Below are positions 36,541 to 48,165 of a DNA stretch of 64,000 nucleotides, in pieces. The DNA comes from Sipunculus nudus. Taxonomy: Eukaryota; Annelida; Sipuncula; Golfingiida; Sipunculidae. The notes under the pieces are model-generated. The model was not told the origin of the DNA and did not search any database. It was given only the letters and a program-made list of their open reading frames with translations. The stretch is taken from assembly GCA_026874595.1 (NCBI GenBank), contig CM049313.1:50951659-51015658 (forward strand), read 5' to 3'. The position numbers and the translations under genes are program-made. Every line of letters starts with the position of its first letter. Within the stretch, counting starts at the first letter, position 1.

Positions 36541-37647
36541 TAGTATATGTTTGCTACTGATTGTCCACCGCTACACGAATGCAGGGAACATTGATTTGGG
36601 TTTGTCTGTCTGTCTGTGTGTCGGGGTTTTTAGCGAACCTGTGAGCTTCTGCGATGGTGCGGTGTCTTCCATCGTGCGTCGTACATGGTGCATTGTGCGT
36701 CGTCTGTACATTAACCATAGCTATCTCAAAAATGGCAGGAGCTAGCATCACCAATTTTTTTTGCAAATAATCAGTTATCTGTAAAACTATCAGATTTTGT
36801 TTATTTTTTTTCTAACTGCATTTTCTTAGATTTCATAGGGAAAAAGCTAAAAAAGCTTTTAAAATCTTGTTCTCTGTAACTGTCCAGCCAAATTGTCCAA
36901 TATTTCACAGAAATGATCCCTGGAACAAACTCTCTCAAGTTTGTTCGAATGGTTTAAGTTTGGTGATTTTTGGCCCAGTTACAGCTAGTTGAACTTAGTC
37001 ATCTGTTCAAAAAAGCATACTAAAATGGCAATCTCAGAAACTGCCAGAGCTATCTTCACCAAATTTTATGCCAGTGTTGGTCACATGAGTCATATATGAA
37101 AATCAGGTTTTGGTGGCGCCACCTGTATTGACCTTTTTTTTGTACGGGGGTCATTGGTCATCTGTATATCAACCCATAATTTCTCAGGAATAGCAGGAGC
37201 TACCATCCCCAGATTTTATGCAATAATCTGTCACATATCAAATGTTGTGGGATTCAGCTTATTTTTTGCTATCTGCTTTTACTTAGATTTTACAGGGGAA
37301 AAGCTGAAAAAACCTTTAAAAGGCTTCTTGTAAACGGTCCAGCCAAATTTTTAAATATTTTACAGGAATGATCCCAGAGGCAATGGTTTGCATTTGATGA
37401 ATTTTAGTGGAGTTAAACGAATTTGAACAGGCAAAGTAAACATACTGACATAGTAATCTCAGAAATAACAGAAGCTAGCATTACCAAGTATTGTGCAAGT
37501 GTTGGTCACATGACTCATATTTTAAGTTGCAGATTTTTTTGTGCAACCTACATTGACCTGTTTTTTATGGGCAAAAACCTCATAATTTAAGCCTCTTTCA
37601 GCTTAAAATATTTATGATGAAACTGTCAAGTTGACTCGATCAATTTG
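36541..37647 (+). repeat. Repeat-derived DNA with GTCT run and family A core-like modules
   Basis: Contains a GTCTGTCTGTCTGTG run (about 36604-36621) and three diverged copies of a module starting ATTT(C/T)(A/T)CAGG..AAAGCTGAAAAA. The palindrome GGTGGCGCCACC at 37112 is also found in the 151-2967 element. Probably a truncated member of a Helentron-like family. No gene. Confidence 0.4.
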
Positions 37648-38295
37648 AGCTCAGCTGACTATAAGTCATCTGAGCCATAGTCGTGGTCCGTTGTCCGTCC
37701 TTCTGTCTGTCCGTCCGGATGTCCGTCTGTAAGACTGGCACGTTTCGACACCATTGGACCTACGAATCTGAAATTCACCATACAGTTAGATGTCCCCAAA
37801 ATCTCCTACCATGCCGAAAATTGGGTCAATAGGACTTCATTCCTTTGAGATACTAAGGAAAAACCTCAATTTTTTATTAGAAATCTATTTTCACAATTCA
37901 GGACTGCCTTATATAAAAACCACTCATCTGGTTTTCTTCATATTTACCATAAGTATTCCTCTATATAGTTTCTATGTACATGCCAGAAATTAAGTCAGTA
38001 TTATTTAATTCAAAAAAGTTATGGGCCCAAACATAATGGACTTTGTAAAAAATCAGGAAAGATATTTGGTCACTTAAGACCAAAAGTGTTTAAGGTAGGG
38101 ACTTTTTTTCAGTAATACAACTTTAATTGATCAAAATTTAATTGTATACCAAAAATAAGATCAAAATCTGTTAAGTTTTTTAAAATATTTTCAAAAATAT
38201 AAAATTGGTACCTTAAATTTTGCCTAACTTTGGCCACGGCACGTTTTTTTCCTGTAAGTACTGTGGATTTAATTTTCACAGCATGTACACATAAG

Positions 38296-38395
38296 ATTTC
38301 ATTACGTAAACATCGATGTGAGCGTTTTCTGTATTAATGAGAATATTCTCTGTTAGTATTCACACGCCAGAAGCTCTACTTACAAAATTTTCCCC
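38296..38395 (+). repeat. DIRS left inverted terminal repeat
   Basis: From about 38301 (ATTACGTAAACATCGATG) to about 38395. The inner 75-80 bp, including GAATATTCTCTGTTAGTATT, are almost perfectly inverted at 42375-42455. The outer 20 bp differ from the right end, as is typical of DIRS, and are matched instead inside the internal complementary region. Confidence 0.9.
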
Positions 38396-38478
38396 TTGTG
38401 GTCCCCTAAGGCATATCGGGCGACCTGCCTTGACAGGCTCGTCCGTCTCCTGCCTTTCCAGCTGTTCCATCGGAACCA

Positions 38479-39099
38479 ATGCGGGCCGAAACGGGGCTTG
38501 ATCAACCCTTTTCTGACGGTAGGTTGCTTTATTCCCCAGCGGCGCATGTATCCGATTCTCAGCTCTCGGATATGGAGGCTCTCGCCCGCCAGACCGCCGG
38601 CGTTGTCAACGACCTTCAGGCCGTTACCAGCCTGTTGTCTATTTCTCTGGATCCTGCCATGTTAAATAATATATGGCAGGCTTCCGCTCACGCATGTGCC
38701 GAGTTACAACTCTTGGCCTGGCGCCTGGTGGAGGATTGTATCTTGCTCCGCCGTGCCAGGTGTCTCCGCACCCTTCGCTCCGTCCAGCCCGCGCTCTCTC
38801 CCGCGGAGCTCTCGGATCTCTATACTCAGCCGTACACGGGATCTCTCCTCTTGGGGGGTCATCTATCCTGCGTCTGTGAGGCTGCCCTGGATCGTTCAGA
38901 TCGTCAGGCCCGCCTCCGGTCGGCGCCTCCTCCGACCTCACAGGCGTCTCGCCCTTACCGGTCCCGTACTGCTCCGGTACGGGCTCCGGCTGCTAGCCGC
39001 TTGGTGGCTTCTGCCCGCCCATCTGCTCGGACGTCCGGGTCTCGCCAGGCCTCCTCCTTTCGCGGTAAATCCGCTCGGAGGGGTCGCGGCCGTAAGTGA
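38479..39099 (+). CDS. DIRS gag-like ORF1
   Basis: 206-codon open frame, the first in the element, ending in a Ser/Arg/Ala-rich basic tail (SFRGKSARRGRGRK) suited to nucleic-acid binding. DIRS ORF1 is a gag-like nucleocapsid protein with little sequence conservation. The assignment rests on position, size and the basic tail. The 5' part of the RT frame overlaps it in another frame, as in other DIRS elements. Confidence 0.65.
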   Translation: MRAETGLDQPFSDGRLLYSPAAHVSDSQLSDMEALARQTAGVVNDLQAVTSLLSISLDPAMLNNIWQASAHACAELQLLAWRLVEDCILLRRARCLRTLRSVQPALSPAELSDLYTQPYTGSLLLGGHLSCVCEAALDRSDRQARLRSAPPPTSQASRPYRSRTAPVRAPAASRLVASARPSARTSGSRQASSFRGKSARRGRGRK

Positions 39100-40800
39100 C
39101 ACTCCAAGTCCGGTAGGCGGCCGTCTTCAGACCTGTTATCGGGCCTGGAGGCGTGTCACCTCGCATCCCCTAGTTTTGAGCACAGTTCGTTTCGGTTTCC
39201 GAATTTCGTTTTTCACCCCTCCGCCCCGCACGGCGTTTCCGTTAGTTACTCCTCCACCCATGGCTCCGGCCAAGCGTCTCGCGCTAGAAAATGCCATTCG
39301 GTCCCTTCTCCTGAAGGGCGCCATTCTCCCGGTCGATCCCGGTACTCCCGGGTTTTATTCCCGCATTTTTCTTGTCCCCAAACCACACGGCCAGTGGTGC
39401 CCGATTATAGATTTGAAGCGCCTCAATGCCTTCAATATACCTGCCGTGTTCCGCACCGTCCGCCAGGGCGACTGGGCGTTCAAGATCGATTTAACAGACA
39501 CGTAATTCCATGTACCGATCCACCCTGTGTCTCAGCCGTACCTTTGGTTCGCCTACGGCCTTGCGTGTTTCAGTTCAGGGCCCTCCCGTTCGGGATCAAT
39601 ATTGCGTCCTGGATCTTTACGATCCTTGTTAATGCTGTAACCACTTACCTCCGGTTGGTCGGGGTATCAGTCCTCCCGTACTTGGATGACTGGCTCGTTC
39701 ACGCCCCTTCTCACGATCTACTTCTCCACCACCGTGCCCTAATGCTTTCCCTTCTTCACGATCTAGGCTTTCTGGTCAATTTCCAGAAGTCTCATCTGGT
39801 CCCTACCCAGACCATTCAGTTTCTGGACGTGGTCCGGGTTTTTCGTGCAGATCGTGTATCTCTCCCGCTCGACTTCGCGGTTGATCTGCGCCGGCGGATC
39901 CGCTCCCTTCTGTCGGCTCGTTGTGTCAGCTCCCATCTGGCGGCTTCCTTACACGGTTCTCTCAACTGGGCGGCCACGTTCGTCCCCATGGGCCGCCTAT
40001 TCCTCCGCCCGGTGCAGTCACTCCTCCGCTCCGCGTGTCTCCTGGGTTCAGCATCTCAGAGTACGTCAATTCTGCCTGCCCACCAGGCCTGGCGGGCCCT
40101 CCGCCCCTGGCTCTGACTGTCTTCTCTCCTTGGCGGCATTCCGTTCACGCAGACCGTCGCCTTTACGATCTTTACCAACGCGTCTCAGTTGGGCTGGGGT
40201 GCCCACCTGGCCGATCTTCGTATTTCCGACCTCTGGTCTCCTCGGGAGCATCTGCTCCATATCAATGTTCTGGAACTCAGAGCGGTCCGTCATGCGCTCG
40301 AACGCTGGTCTCCACGCTTCCTCAACAGCCATGTTCTAGTCATGACAGACAACACGACGGTTCTTGCATATATCAACAGGCAGGGCGGCACTCGGTCACC
40401 CTCGCTTCTGCGGGAAACTTATCGCCTGTTCGATCTGTGTATCCCTCTCGGTATTACACTTCAGGCTCGTCATGTCCACAGCGCCCTGAACATCCTCGCC
40501 GACGCCCTTTCCCGGGATCGCCTAGGTACCCTTACAGTCGTTTCTCTCCCTCTGCCGGTTCTCCGGGGGATCTTCGGCACTTGGGGGACTCCGGATTTCG
40601 ACCTGTTCCATTTCCCGAACCCTCCGCCCCTCGTTCCGTCCTGTCCACGGCTACGTCGCCCTCGCGTCCTTCTCCTGGACTTGCCCCCGTCCGCCTGGAC
40701 CGGCCGGTTCTTGTACGGGTTCCCGGCGCCGGCCCTTACCCGCAGTTGCTCCTCCGTCTCTCGGCGGCTCCTTTCACGGACCTCATCCTGATCGTCCCGT
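39100..40800 (+). pseudogene. DIRS reverse transcriptase / RNase H, disrupted
   Basis: RT begins in one frame with GFYSRIFLVPKPHGQW and continues to FKIDLTD, where TAA at 39503-39505 interrupts the conserved block. About 60 bp later an extra base near 39563 shifts the frame, after which FRALPFGINIASW and the catalytic YLDD (39679-39690) are readable. A TGA at 40114-40116 interrupts the RT-RNase H junction. The first RNase H catalytic Asp of the usual TDAS motif is Asn here (40177-40179, TNAS). Later RNase H motifs are intact (ELRAVRHAL, TDNTTVLAYIN, ADALSR). RT activity from this copy is not expected. Confidence 0.85.
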
Positions 40801-41017
40801 TTCATCCAGCGGCTCCGTGGTTTCCTCGATGTCGTTCGTTTCTCGTCTGTCCACCCATTCTCCTGCTGCTGTCGGTCGATCTGCCGCTCCGTCCTCGCGC
40901 TGCTCGGTTGTACCCTCTGAGCGCGTTCTTATTGTCATCTGATCGCTCAAAGATCAGGGGTTTTCAACGCCGGTTGCAGCTCTTGCAGCGGCTCCCTGTC
41001 GACGATCTCCCGACCAT
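40801..41017 (+). other. DIRS inter-domain region
   Basis: Ser/Arg/Leu-coding GC-rich sequence between RNase H and recombinase with no continuous recognisable domain. Frame changes have probably scrambled it. Confidence 0.4.
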
Positions 41018-42078
41018 GTGTATGACTCCCGCTGGCTCATTTTCTCTCAATGGGCCAGGGAGCGTCATATAGATCCACTGGATCCGCCGGTCCAGTTGCT
41101 CCTTGATTTCCTCCTGCATTTATTACAGGATAAACGTTTCTCCTTCCCCACTATTCGCCGCTATTGGGCGGCTCTTCTTTCCGTGCTTCGCCCCCTCCGT
41201 AGGGATTTGGTTCTCCGTCATCCCGTCGTTTCCGATTTTCTCCAGGGGGTCCGCGCTCGTTCAACCCGCCCGCGGTAGTTGGTTCCTTCTTGCATCTTGA
41301 CGTGGTACTCCGGCACCTCCGTGGCTCTCCTTATGAGCCGCTCCGCTCCTTGCACCTGCTCCATCTGTCGCGTAAGACGGCGTTCCTCCTGGCGCTCGCC
41401 AGTGCTGGCCGTCGTGCTGAGCTTCATGCTCTCATGGCCGATCCTAAATTTTCTCAAATTGCGGCTGACGGTTCATCCGCGGTCTTTCACTTTCCTCCGG
41501 ACTTTTATCGAAAATCGCAGTCTTACGATGACCCCGCAATTTCATGGCACGTTCCTGCCCTGCCTAACGGCCGGTACCGGTTCGGCGCCAGGAATTGCCC
41601 CGTCCGGGCCTTAAGATACTATCTTAAGGCTACAAAATCTCTCCGGGGGGGCCGTAAGAAACTTTTTATTTCCTCAAAATTGGGTGCAGCAGATAAAGAA
41701 ATAAGTCCTATTACTATCAGTAACTGGATAAAGGCTGCTATCATCGCCGCACATGACTCTTTACGTCCGGCTGAACTACAGTCCTTCCATGTCACGGCTC
41801 ATGAGGTCAGGGCTATCGCCTCATCCTTCGCTCACCTTTCGGGCGTGTCTCCTGCCGCGCTGGTCAAAATGGGTATCTGGAAGTCCCCTTCCACGTTTAC
41901 TCAATTTTACCTCAAGGACGTACGCCTGCAGGACTCCGGCCTTTATGCCATGGGTCCCGTGGTTGCCGCAGGCACTATCGTCAACGTCTCCAGCACGGCT
42001 TCCTCGACGTCTACTCACGTTCGGCCCGCTACCTGCCTGCAGACGTCGTCTTCTGCTGTGGTTTCTACTACTTGCTGA
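41018..42078 (+). pseudogene. DIRS tyrosine recombinase (N-terminal part frameshifted, catalytic part open)
   Basis: The core-binding part is at 41018-41278 (MYDSRWLIFSQWARE, then RFSFPTIRRYWAAL), ending at a TAG. The catalytic part is open in another frame from 41290 to 42078, beginning LDVVLRHLRGSPYEPL. Catalytic residues of the family are all visible: Arg in SAGRRAEL (41410-41412), His-x-x-Arg in TAHEVR (41800-41811), Trp in GIW (41878-41880) and Tyr in FTQFYLKDV (41908-41910). The single frame change near 41279 separates the two halves. The enzyme would cut and rejoin the circular DNA intermediate. Confidence 0.85.
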
Positions 42079-42142
42079 CCGTATTATCTTCATCCTCGTC
42101 GTTCCAGGTCAGTATCTCCCTCCCTATGGTTTATCTGTTTCT

Positions 42143-42253
42143 TCTCATTAATACAGAAAACGCTCACATCGATGTTTACGTAATAAAACCCCCCATTCCC
42201 CTCCCCGTGAATGGTGTTTTTGTTAGTAAACGGATGTGAGCTTTTCTGTATTA
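42143..42253 (+). repeat. DIRS internal complementary region
   Basis: The first part (42143-42184) is the reverse complement of the outer left terminus (AATACAGAAAACGCTCACAT, then GATGTTTACGTAAT). The second part (42189-42253) is the reverse complement of the outer right terminus (CCCCATTCCCCTCCCCGTGA, then AAACGGATGTGAGC). The two meet at TAATAAAACCCCCCATT. This is the template arrangement proposed to let DIRS join its ends into a circle. It lies just after the recombinase stop. Confidence 0.9.
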
Positions 42254-42374
42254 CAATCATCTGTCCCTCCCCCGATACTTCCTACTTCGCCCTCGAATAA
42301 TGTGGCTCTACCAAAGCGAGGCATGACCTAGATACCGAGAATGAGGCGGAAGTGGGCGATGATAGGCCTACTCA

Positions 42375-42497
42375 GGGAAAATTTTGTAAGTGGAGCTTCT
42401 GGCGTGTGAATACTAACAGAGAATATTCTCATTAATACAGAAAAGCTCACATCCGTTTACTAACAAAACCACCATTCACGGGGAGGGGAATGGGGGG
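42375..42497 (-). repeat. DIRS right inverted terminal repeat
   Basis: Mirror of the left terminal repeat from GGGAAAATTTTGTAAGT through AATACAGAAAAGCTCACAT, extended by a unique outer part (TTTACTAACAAAACCACC, then a G-rich end at 42497). The junction to flanking repeat DNA is at ATTTAATCTG. Confidence 0.9.
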
Positions 42498-44145
42498 ATT
42501 TAATCTGTTTAAATCTGAAATTTGAAAATAAAAGCTGCAAAATTAGGCTAGTTATTGAATTTTTTTTTGGAGGCTCTTGTTGTATTCCCTTACATTGTCA
42601 AGCAGTCCACTTTGGTGACTGTAGGTCATTCAGTGCATATCTCTATGCTCCCCAGGCTGTTGGCATAATTTTAGATGTCCCCAAAATCTCCTACCATACC
42701 AAAAAATGGGTCATTAGGACTTTGTTCCTTCGAGATATTAAGGAAAAAAAACTCCATAAAAAAGCCATTGTTACACTTCAAGGCTGCCTTATATCAAAAC
42801 CACTCATCGGTTTTTTCCTCATATTTACCATAAATATTCCTCTATATAGTTCCTATGTACATGCCAGAAATACGGTCTGTATTATATAATTTAAAAAAGT
42901 TATGGGCTCAAACATAATGAATTTTGTAAAAAATCAGAAAAGATATTTGATCGCTTAACACAAAACATGTTAAAGCTAAGGACTATTTTCTAGTAATATA
43001 ACTTTAATTAATCAAAATTAAATTGTATACACAAAATTAGATCAAAATCTTTTAAATTTTTTAAAATATTAGCAAAAATAAAAATTGGTACCTTAAATTT
43101 TCCCTAACTTTGGCCACGGCATGTTTTTTTCCTGTAAGTACTGTGGATTTAATTTTCACAGCATGTGCACATAAGGATTTAATCTGTTAAAATCTGAATG
43201 TTGAAAATAAAAGCTGCAAAATTAGGCTAGTAATTGAATTTATTTCGGAGGCTCTTGTTGTATTCCTTTTTCATTGTCAAGCAGTCCACTTTGGTGAATG
43301 AGGTCATTCAGTGCTGCTCTCTCCACTAAGATGAGCTTGATCAGGCTGTCTGCAGTTAATACCATACCACAGGGAGCCTTTTTCTCTGGCAACCCCCGCT
43401 CCCCCCACCCCCCACCCCCACCCCATCCCCATTCTGTTGACAGACCTGTACTATGAACTACCGGTAGATGAATCTTAAAATTAACATTTTTTTCAGCAAA
43501 GAGCAGTAACAACGGAGACCCCTCCCCCACCCACCCCTTCAATACACAGGACTAATAAACAAGATGAATCTTATAATTTTAATGTTAAATAAATTCTTTT
43601 TGATGAGACTTGAACAATTTTGATTGTTTTAAAGAAAAACAATTCAGGAATTTAATCATAATATTCAAATATGATAAAATTTTAGGATCTAATGTAAGTG
43701 CTAACTGACAAGATTTAAGAAGATATAAATACTTTGTAGCATTTTATTCATATCTTTAAAGTTGGCAGGGACTAGGTGTGAATAACACTGTTAACTAAGT
43801 ATTAAAATTAGGAATATTGGTCAATCTTTGTTGGATTAATTTTTAACTCATATGGCCATATATTTAACTTTTGAAAACTTAATTACCTTCACACATTATT
43901 TGTTTATGAAATGTTACTTTTATATAACACTTACCTCAGGCCTATTTGTTCCCTTGGTGCATCACTAAATGGTTTAGCTCATGTCCATTATTCTATAATT
44001 CACAGAGTTTCATTCTAGCAGGGCCATTTTCTCATAGCTTTTCTAATGATAATATACATGAAAAACCAAAAGAAATAAAAATATTTTGCAGTTACTAATA
44101 TTTTCCGAAATTCAGCTGAGCGATGTGACCCATGGGTCCTTTGTT

Positions 44146-46255
44146 CTATACATTTGCTATGCACGTGCCAGAAATGATGTCAGTATTGCGTAATTGTTTT
44201 AAGTTATGGGCCCAAACATAATGCACTTTTTAAAAAATCAAGAAATATATTTACTCCCTAAACAAGAGGATTGCTGAAGCTAGAGATTTTTTGTCAGGGA
44301 TGTAACATTATTTAATCAAGATTCAATTGAATACCAAAAATTAGTTCTGAATTTTCAAATTTTATAAGTTATTAGTATAAATTTAAAATTAGTACGTTAA
44401 ATTTTGCCCAACTTTGACCATGGCACGATTGTTTCCTGAGAGCACTGTTAATACAATTTTCATATTATGCACACATAAGGATTTCATCTTTGTAGTTTAG
44501 AAAGCTGCCAGAAATTGGCCAAATATTGTAGCTTTTATTAATGTTTTTATGAGACCATGTCAGACCCAGGCTTAATCCAGCCCCTTTTCAGTCACCTGTA
44601 TGTTGACCTTGTTGACCTTTCATCAGATTATGCATGCTTGAGCGAAGTATACACTGGGGCAGCCAGGCAGCTAATGCCCAGCCACAGTTGATCCAGGTGT
44701 CCAACCCAACTCATCTAGTAGTTGTTTTGAAAAAAAAACATAACAATAAACAATAAATTTATAATTTTGTATTGTTTTTTTTTATAACAAATTAAAGAAA
44801 AATTTATAGAAAAGAATTTGTTAGTTGATGAGTAACAGAAAATTAACTTGCAGTTAATGATGATGTAAGAATCTTGTATGGATGGATAGAATGTCAATGT
44901 AAATGTTATTCCTAATAACACCATGCAGTCACCTACGGTATTATTCAGTGAAATTTTAATGATAAAAAAAGAAATAATATTATTCATTACTAATCATTAG
45001 GGATCATATGAAGGATATTCATGATAGACAAAGATGCAGTTGATAATATTAATCTAGATTCCTACTGTGTAGATTGTTGTGAAAGTAGTCCAAAGTGAAT
45101 AATTACATTTAAATAAAAGCCATAAAACCAGGTACTTATGATCATTATTTGAATTTGTGAATTTTGTATATTCTGGATTCTCAACATCATTGTTTGGCTA
45201 AAACTGAATAAATACTAGACATGGTGCAAATGCTTTGCAAATGTATTTGAATACAAATATGAATATGTACTGCATTAAAAAATTTTATTGCATAAGAATG
45301 GGAATTCAGGTAAAAATGAAAGTATTTGAATACCAGTGCAGATACTTTCAAAATGTATTCATGAATGCATTCATGAATATATTCTATAATATTATTTCAA
45401 TAATCATTTCAGTTATATTTTATTTTAAAAAATCATATGATTTTCTTATTATTTTTTTAAATAAAAATTATATTGGCACAATATTTGTTATTAAATTTTA
45501 ATAAATAGTTAAACTCTTTTATTATATGTGCTTCTTATAAGTTATATGGCCAAGTCAAAATCTGTGTGACAATAGAACTCCATTTGTCAATAAAATAAAT
45601 GAAATGAATCCGCTTCCCTGTCTCCAAAGATACTATCAAAATCATACATAAGCTAAACACCAACTCATAATAAAGCTTATATTTATTACCACACAAAACA
45701 AGCATGTGCCTTTTTCCCAAATCATATTTTTTATCATGTATAACAGCTGAGCGCCGTGACCCATGGGTCCCTTGTTCAAAAGAATTATCCTAGGACATGG
45801 TTCTTTCAATCATATCGGGAAAAAATTAAGTTGGTCTTATGGCCATTATTATGTCTATTTCAAACTGAGGACTGCAAACTGTTCTTTTACAAAATTATTG
45901 TTTCAATTATAACTTCTGTAACATGGCACAAAAATTATTCTAAGGTGGCCTATGTTCAAGTTCACTTGAATGATTTTTGGCAGAATTATTGGACCTTTAA
46001 CAATGAAAGAACTGCATCTTTTATTATTCTAGATATTTTGATAAAAAGTTTATGAATATTTCAGCTTGAAAAAAAGCATTTTAGCCAAAGTCTTTCAGTA
46101 TGTGTAAACAGATTTGCCAACAGGCCAAGATTGTGTCTGTATATTAAAATAGGTTAAGAAACTGCCAACTGTTTCAGATTTTCCAATAAATCAGGAGTTC
46201 ATTCAGTGCAGCCAGATATAGGTCAAGAGTTCAATCAGTGCAGCCAAGCACAAGG
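44146..46255 (+). repeat. Family A core continuation and second 3' end; AT-rich flank
   Basis: 44150-44530 continues the core seen at 37980 and 42870. A second family A end (CAGCTGAGCG, GACCCATGGGTC, CTTGTT) is at 45744-45776. 44530-45740 is AT-rich with no gene. 45777-46255 shows nothing definite. Confidence 0.45.
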
Positions 46256-46321
46256 CATGTGATCACCTCATGGGTGACATGTGAACACCTCATGGGCACC
46301 ATGTGATCACCTCATGGGTGT
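46256..46321. repeat. Three-copy 22-bp tandem repeat
   Basis: Units of the form CATGTG(A/A)(T/A)CACCTCATGGG plus three variable bases, at 46256, 46278 and 46300. Each contains a partial BclI-like TGATCA. No larger context recognised. Confidence 0.75.
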
Positions 46322-46901
46322 CATGCCCCTCAGGGCTGCATGTGGAGCCAATCTATTTATAGCTTTGGCAGACTGCCAACTGTATCAGATTAGGCAACAG
46401 GTCAAAAGTTCACTCAGTGCAGCCAGGTGCAGGTCATGAGTTCACTCAGTGTAGTAGCCTGAGCCAGCAAATTTGTCACAGTTCACTCGGGGCAACTGCC
46501 TTCCTTTCCTAAGCCTGGTCAGTCCCATGCATCAGATTCAAGGTAAGTTTGATGTATTGGCCTGATATTTTGACCTGTCTATGTGTCTCTTATGGCTTTC
46601 TCGTTCACAAGACAGGTGTCACCACCTACAATGACATTTGCACAGTGTGTGACTTTTGTTCCTGCTTATTTCCATAGAGGAATTTGATATATCATCCTGA
46701 AATTTTTGCATATTTATACCTATCGAATAGATTTGTCGTATACAAGACTGGTGGTGCCACCTACAATAATTTTTGCACAGTGTGTGTACCTGCTTATTTC
46801 TCAGGAGAGGGTTGATATATCAGTCTGAACTTGGGCATATGTATATATCTCTGATAGCTTCGTTGTATACAAGACTGGTGGTGCCAGCTACAATCATTTT
46901 T
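46322..46901. repeat. Diverged GGTG(G/T)(C/T)GCCACC-type repeats
   Basis: Three modules with GA(C/T)AGGTG.CACCACCTACAAT or GACTGGTGGTGCCA recur at about 46615, 46745 and 46873. They resemble the family A core at 750-1250 and the intronic segment at about 31140-31240. No gene. Confidence 0.45.
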
Positions 46902-48165
46902 AGCTCAGCTGACTGTAAGTCAACTGAGGTATAGGAATGGCACTTTGTCCGTCGTCCGTCCGGATGACCGTTAGCAGGGCACAAATTGTAATGGCAAATG
47001 GCTGGTCCTAGAAACTTCTTAGTGAACATCCAGGGAGGTCAATAAAAAATCTCCTTGGAAACCTGAAATTAGGTCACTGCGACCTATATCCTTCGAGCTA
47101 TAGGGCTTGAAAGTACCCACCAGAATAGAAAAAAAAATTGATACAAAACCTCCGATATCTTGATAAATAATGCATGGTTTGTCATGAATTTTGCCTTGAA
47201 TATTGACCATGACTAGTTTTGTCAGTTCCTGAAACGTGGTGGAGCCACCGGTATTTTTTCCTATTTTAACGAAATTTTTCTATGTATTTAATTTAAAATG
47301 ACAACAATCATGTCAGTTTCTCAGCTGTGTTTACATCTGGTGTCCCGAAACCTGGTGTATTTATTGATCACGAGTGGATGCCCTATACTAATCACCCCGT
47401 CTGTCTGTCTGTTTGTATGTCTGTCTGTCTGTCAATCCGTCAATCCACACCAATTTGTTTCCAGACGATAACTCCAGGTTGGATTGGCACATGGATTTCA
47501 AGCTTGACTTACACATGGCCCACCGCGAAAGCAAGAACCTATATGATTTTTGGGTCATGAGGTAAATGGTCAAGGTCACAGGACCCATTTTATTCAAAAG
47601 GAATGTGTATGCATTTGATGCCAAACCTTTCATTGCAAACCTTCCATCTTCAAGATAGTGCTAACCTGCCACTAGGGGAAGATTCTGTTTGATTTTGGGT
47701 CAAAGGTCAAGGTCACAGGGCCCATCCATTCACAAATTAGTTTATGGATGATAATTCTGCTTTGTTTAGACAGACTGGCTTCAAACTTGATTCAATAATG
47801 ACCAACCACATAAGTAAATTCATTTTGATTTTCAGGGTCCAGCGATCTAAGTTGAAGGTCACAGAAGCCACATCTTTAAAAAAATTGTGGATGCACTGTA
47901 AATCAAACTTTTCATCCTGAACTTTCCAACGTTCACACGTGAGGAAACCTGTAGAATTTTAGGTCATCTGGTCTGAGGTCAAGGTCACTTTTTAAAAGAT
48001 TTTTACAATAATCCTAATGCTGCAAGTTCAAGGATATTAAGTTCTAAGATTTTTTGGTCACAAGGTCATTTGTTAAGGTCACAGGACTGTCATTCTGAAA
48101 AATTTCTTCAAAAATATCCTTATAGACAAATTCAGCTGAGCGTCGAGACCCATGGGTCCCTAGTT
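46902..48165 (+). repeat. Helentron-like repeat, family A
   Basis: Starts AGCTCAGCTGACTGTAAGTC at 46902 after TTTTT, with a GTCCGTCGTCCGTCC block at about 46947-46962. It ends CAGCTGAGCG, GACCCATGGGTC and CCTAGTT at 48165. At about 1.26 kb it is the shortest complete family A copy here. A second GTCT run at 47398-47430 suggests another element nested inside. Non-coding. Confidence 0.6.

Larger units (their letters stand above)
38296..42497 (+). mobile_element. DIRS-type tyrosine recombinase retrotransposon, structurally complete
   Basis: 4.2 kb element with the full DIRS-1 anatomy: inverted terminal repeats (about 38301-38394 and 42375-42497), a gag-like ORF, overlapping reverse transcriptase/RNase H, tyrosine recombinase and an internal complementary region (about 42143-42253). 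It lacks LTRs and an integrase. DIRS elements are thought to replicate through a circular DNA and to integrate by recombinase without a classical target duplication. Base composition of the coding part is GC-rich, unlike the AT-rich surroundings. The RT is disrupted, so this copy is not autonomous. A methyltransferase domain seen in some DIRS elements was not recognised. Confidence 0.9.
37648..44145 (+). repeat. Helentron-like repeat, family A, split by a DIRS element
   Basis: Starts AGCTCAGCTGAC at 37648, with a GTCY block at about 37690-37725. Core units of about 560-700 bp repeat (37775 onward; 42661 onward; weaker at 44150 onward). A family A 3' end (CAGCTGAGCG, palindromic GACCCATGGGTC, TTTGTT) lies at 44112-44145. 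The first core unit is broken at 38295/42498, where the DIRS element sits; the second unit shows the undisrupted target. The core resumes after 44145 and a second 3' end occurs at 45744-45776, so at least two copies are interleaved. Confidence 0.55.

Noticed and set aside
38639-38941. Minus-strand 100-codon frame and several other frames over the DIRS element
   Set aside because: These are shadows of GC-rich coding sequence on the plus strand; the RT, RNase H and recombinase motifs are all on the plus strand.
40801-41017. DNA adenine methyltransferase domain between RNase H and recombinase
   Set aside because: Expected in some DIRS elements, but no methyltransferase motif could be read in any frame.
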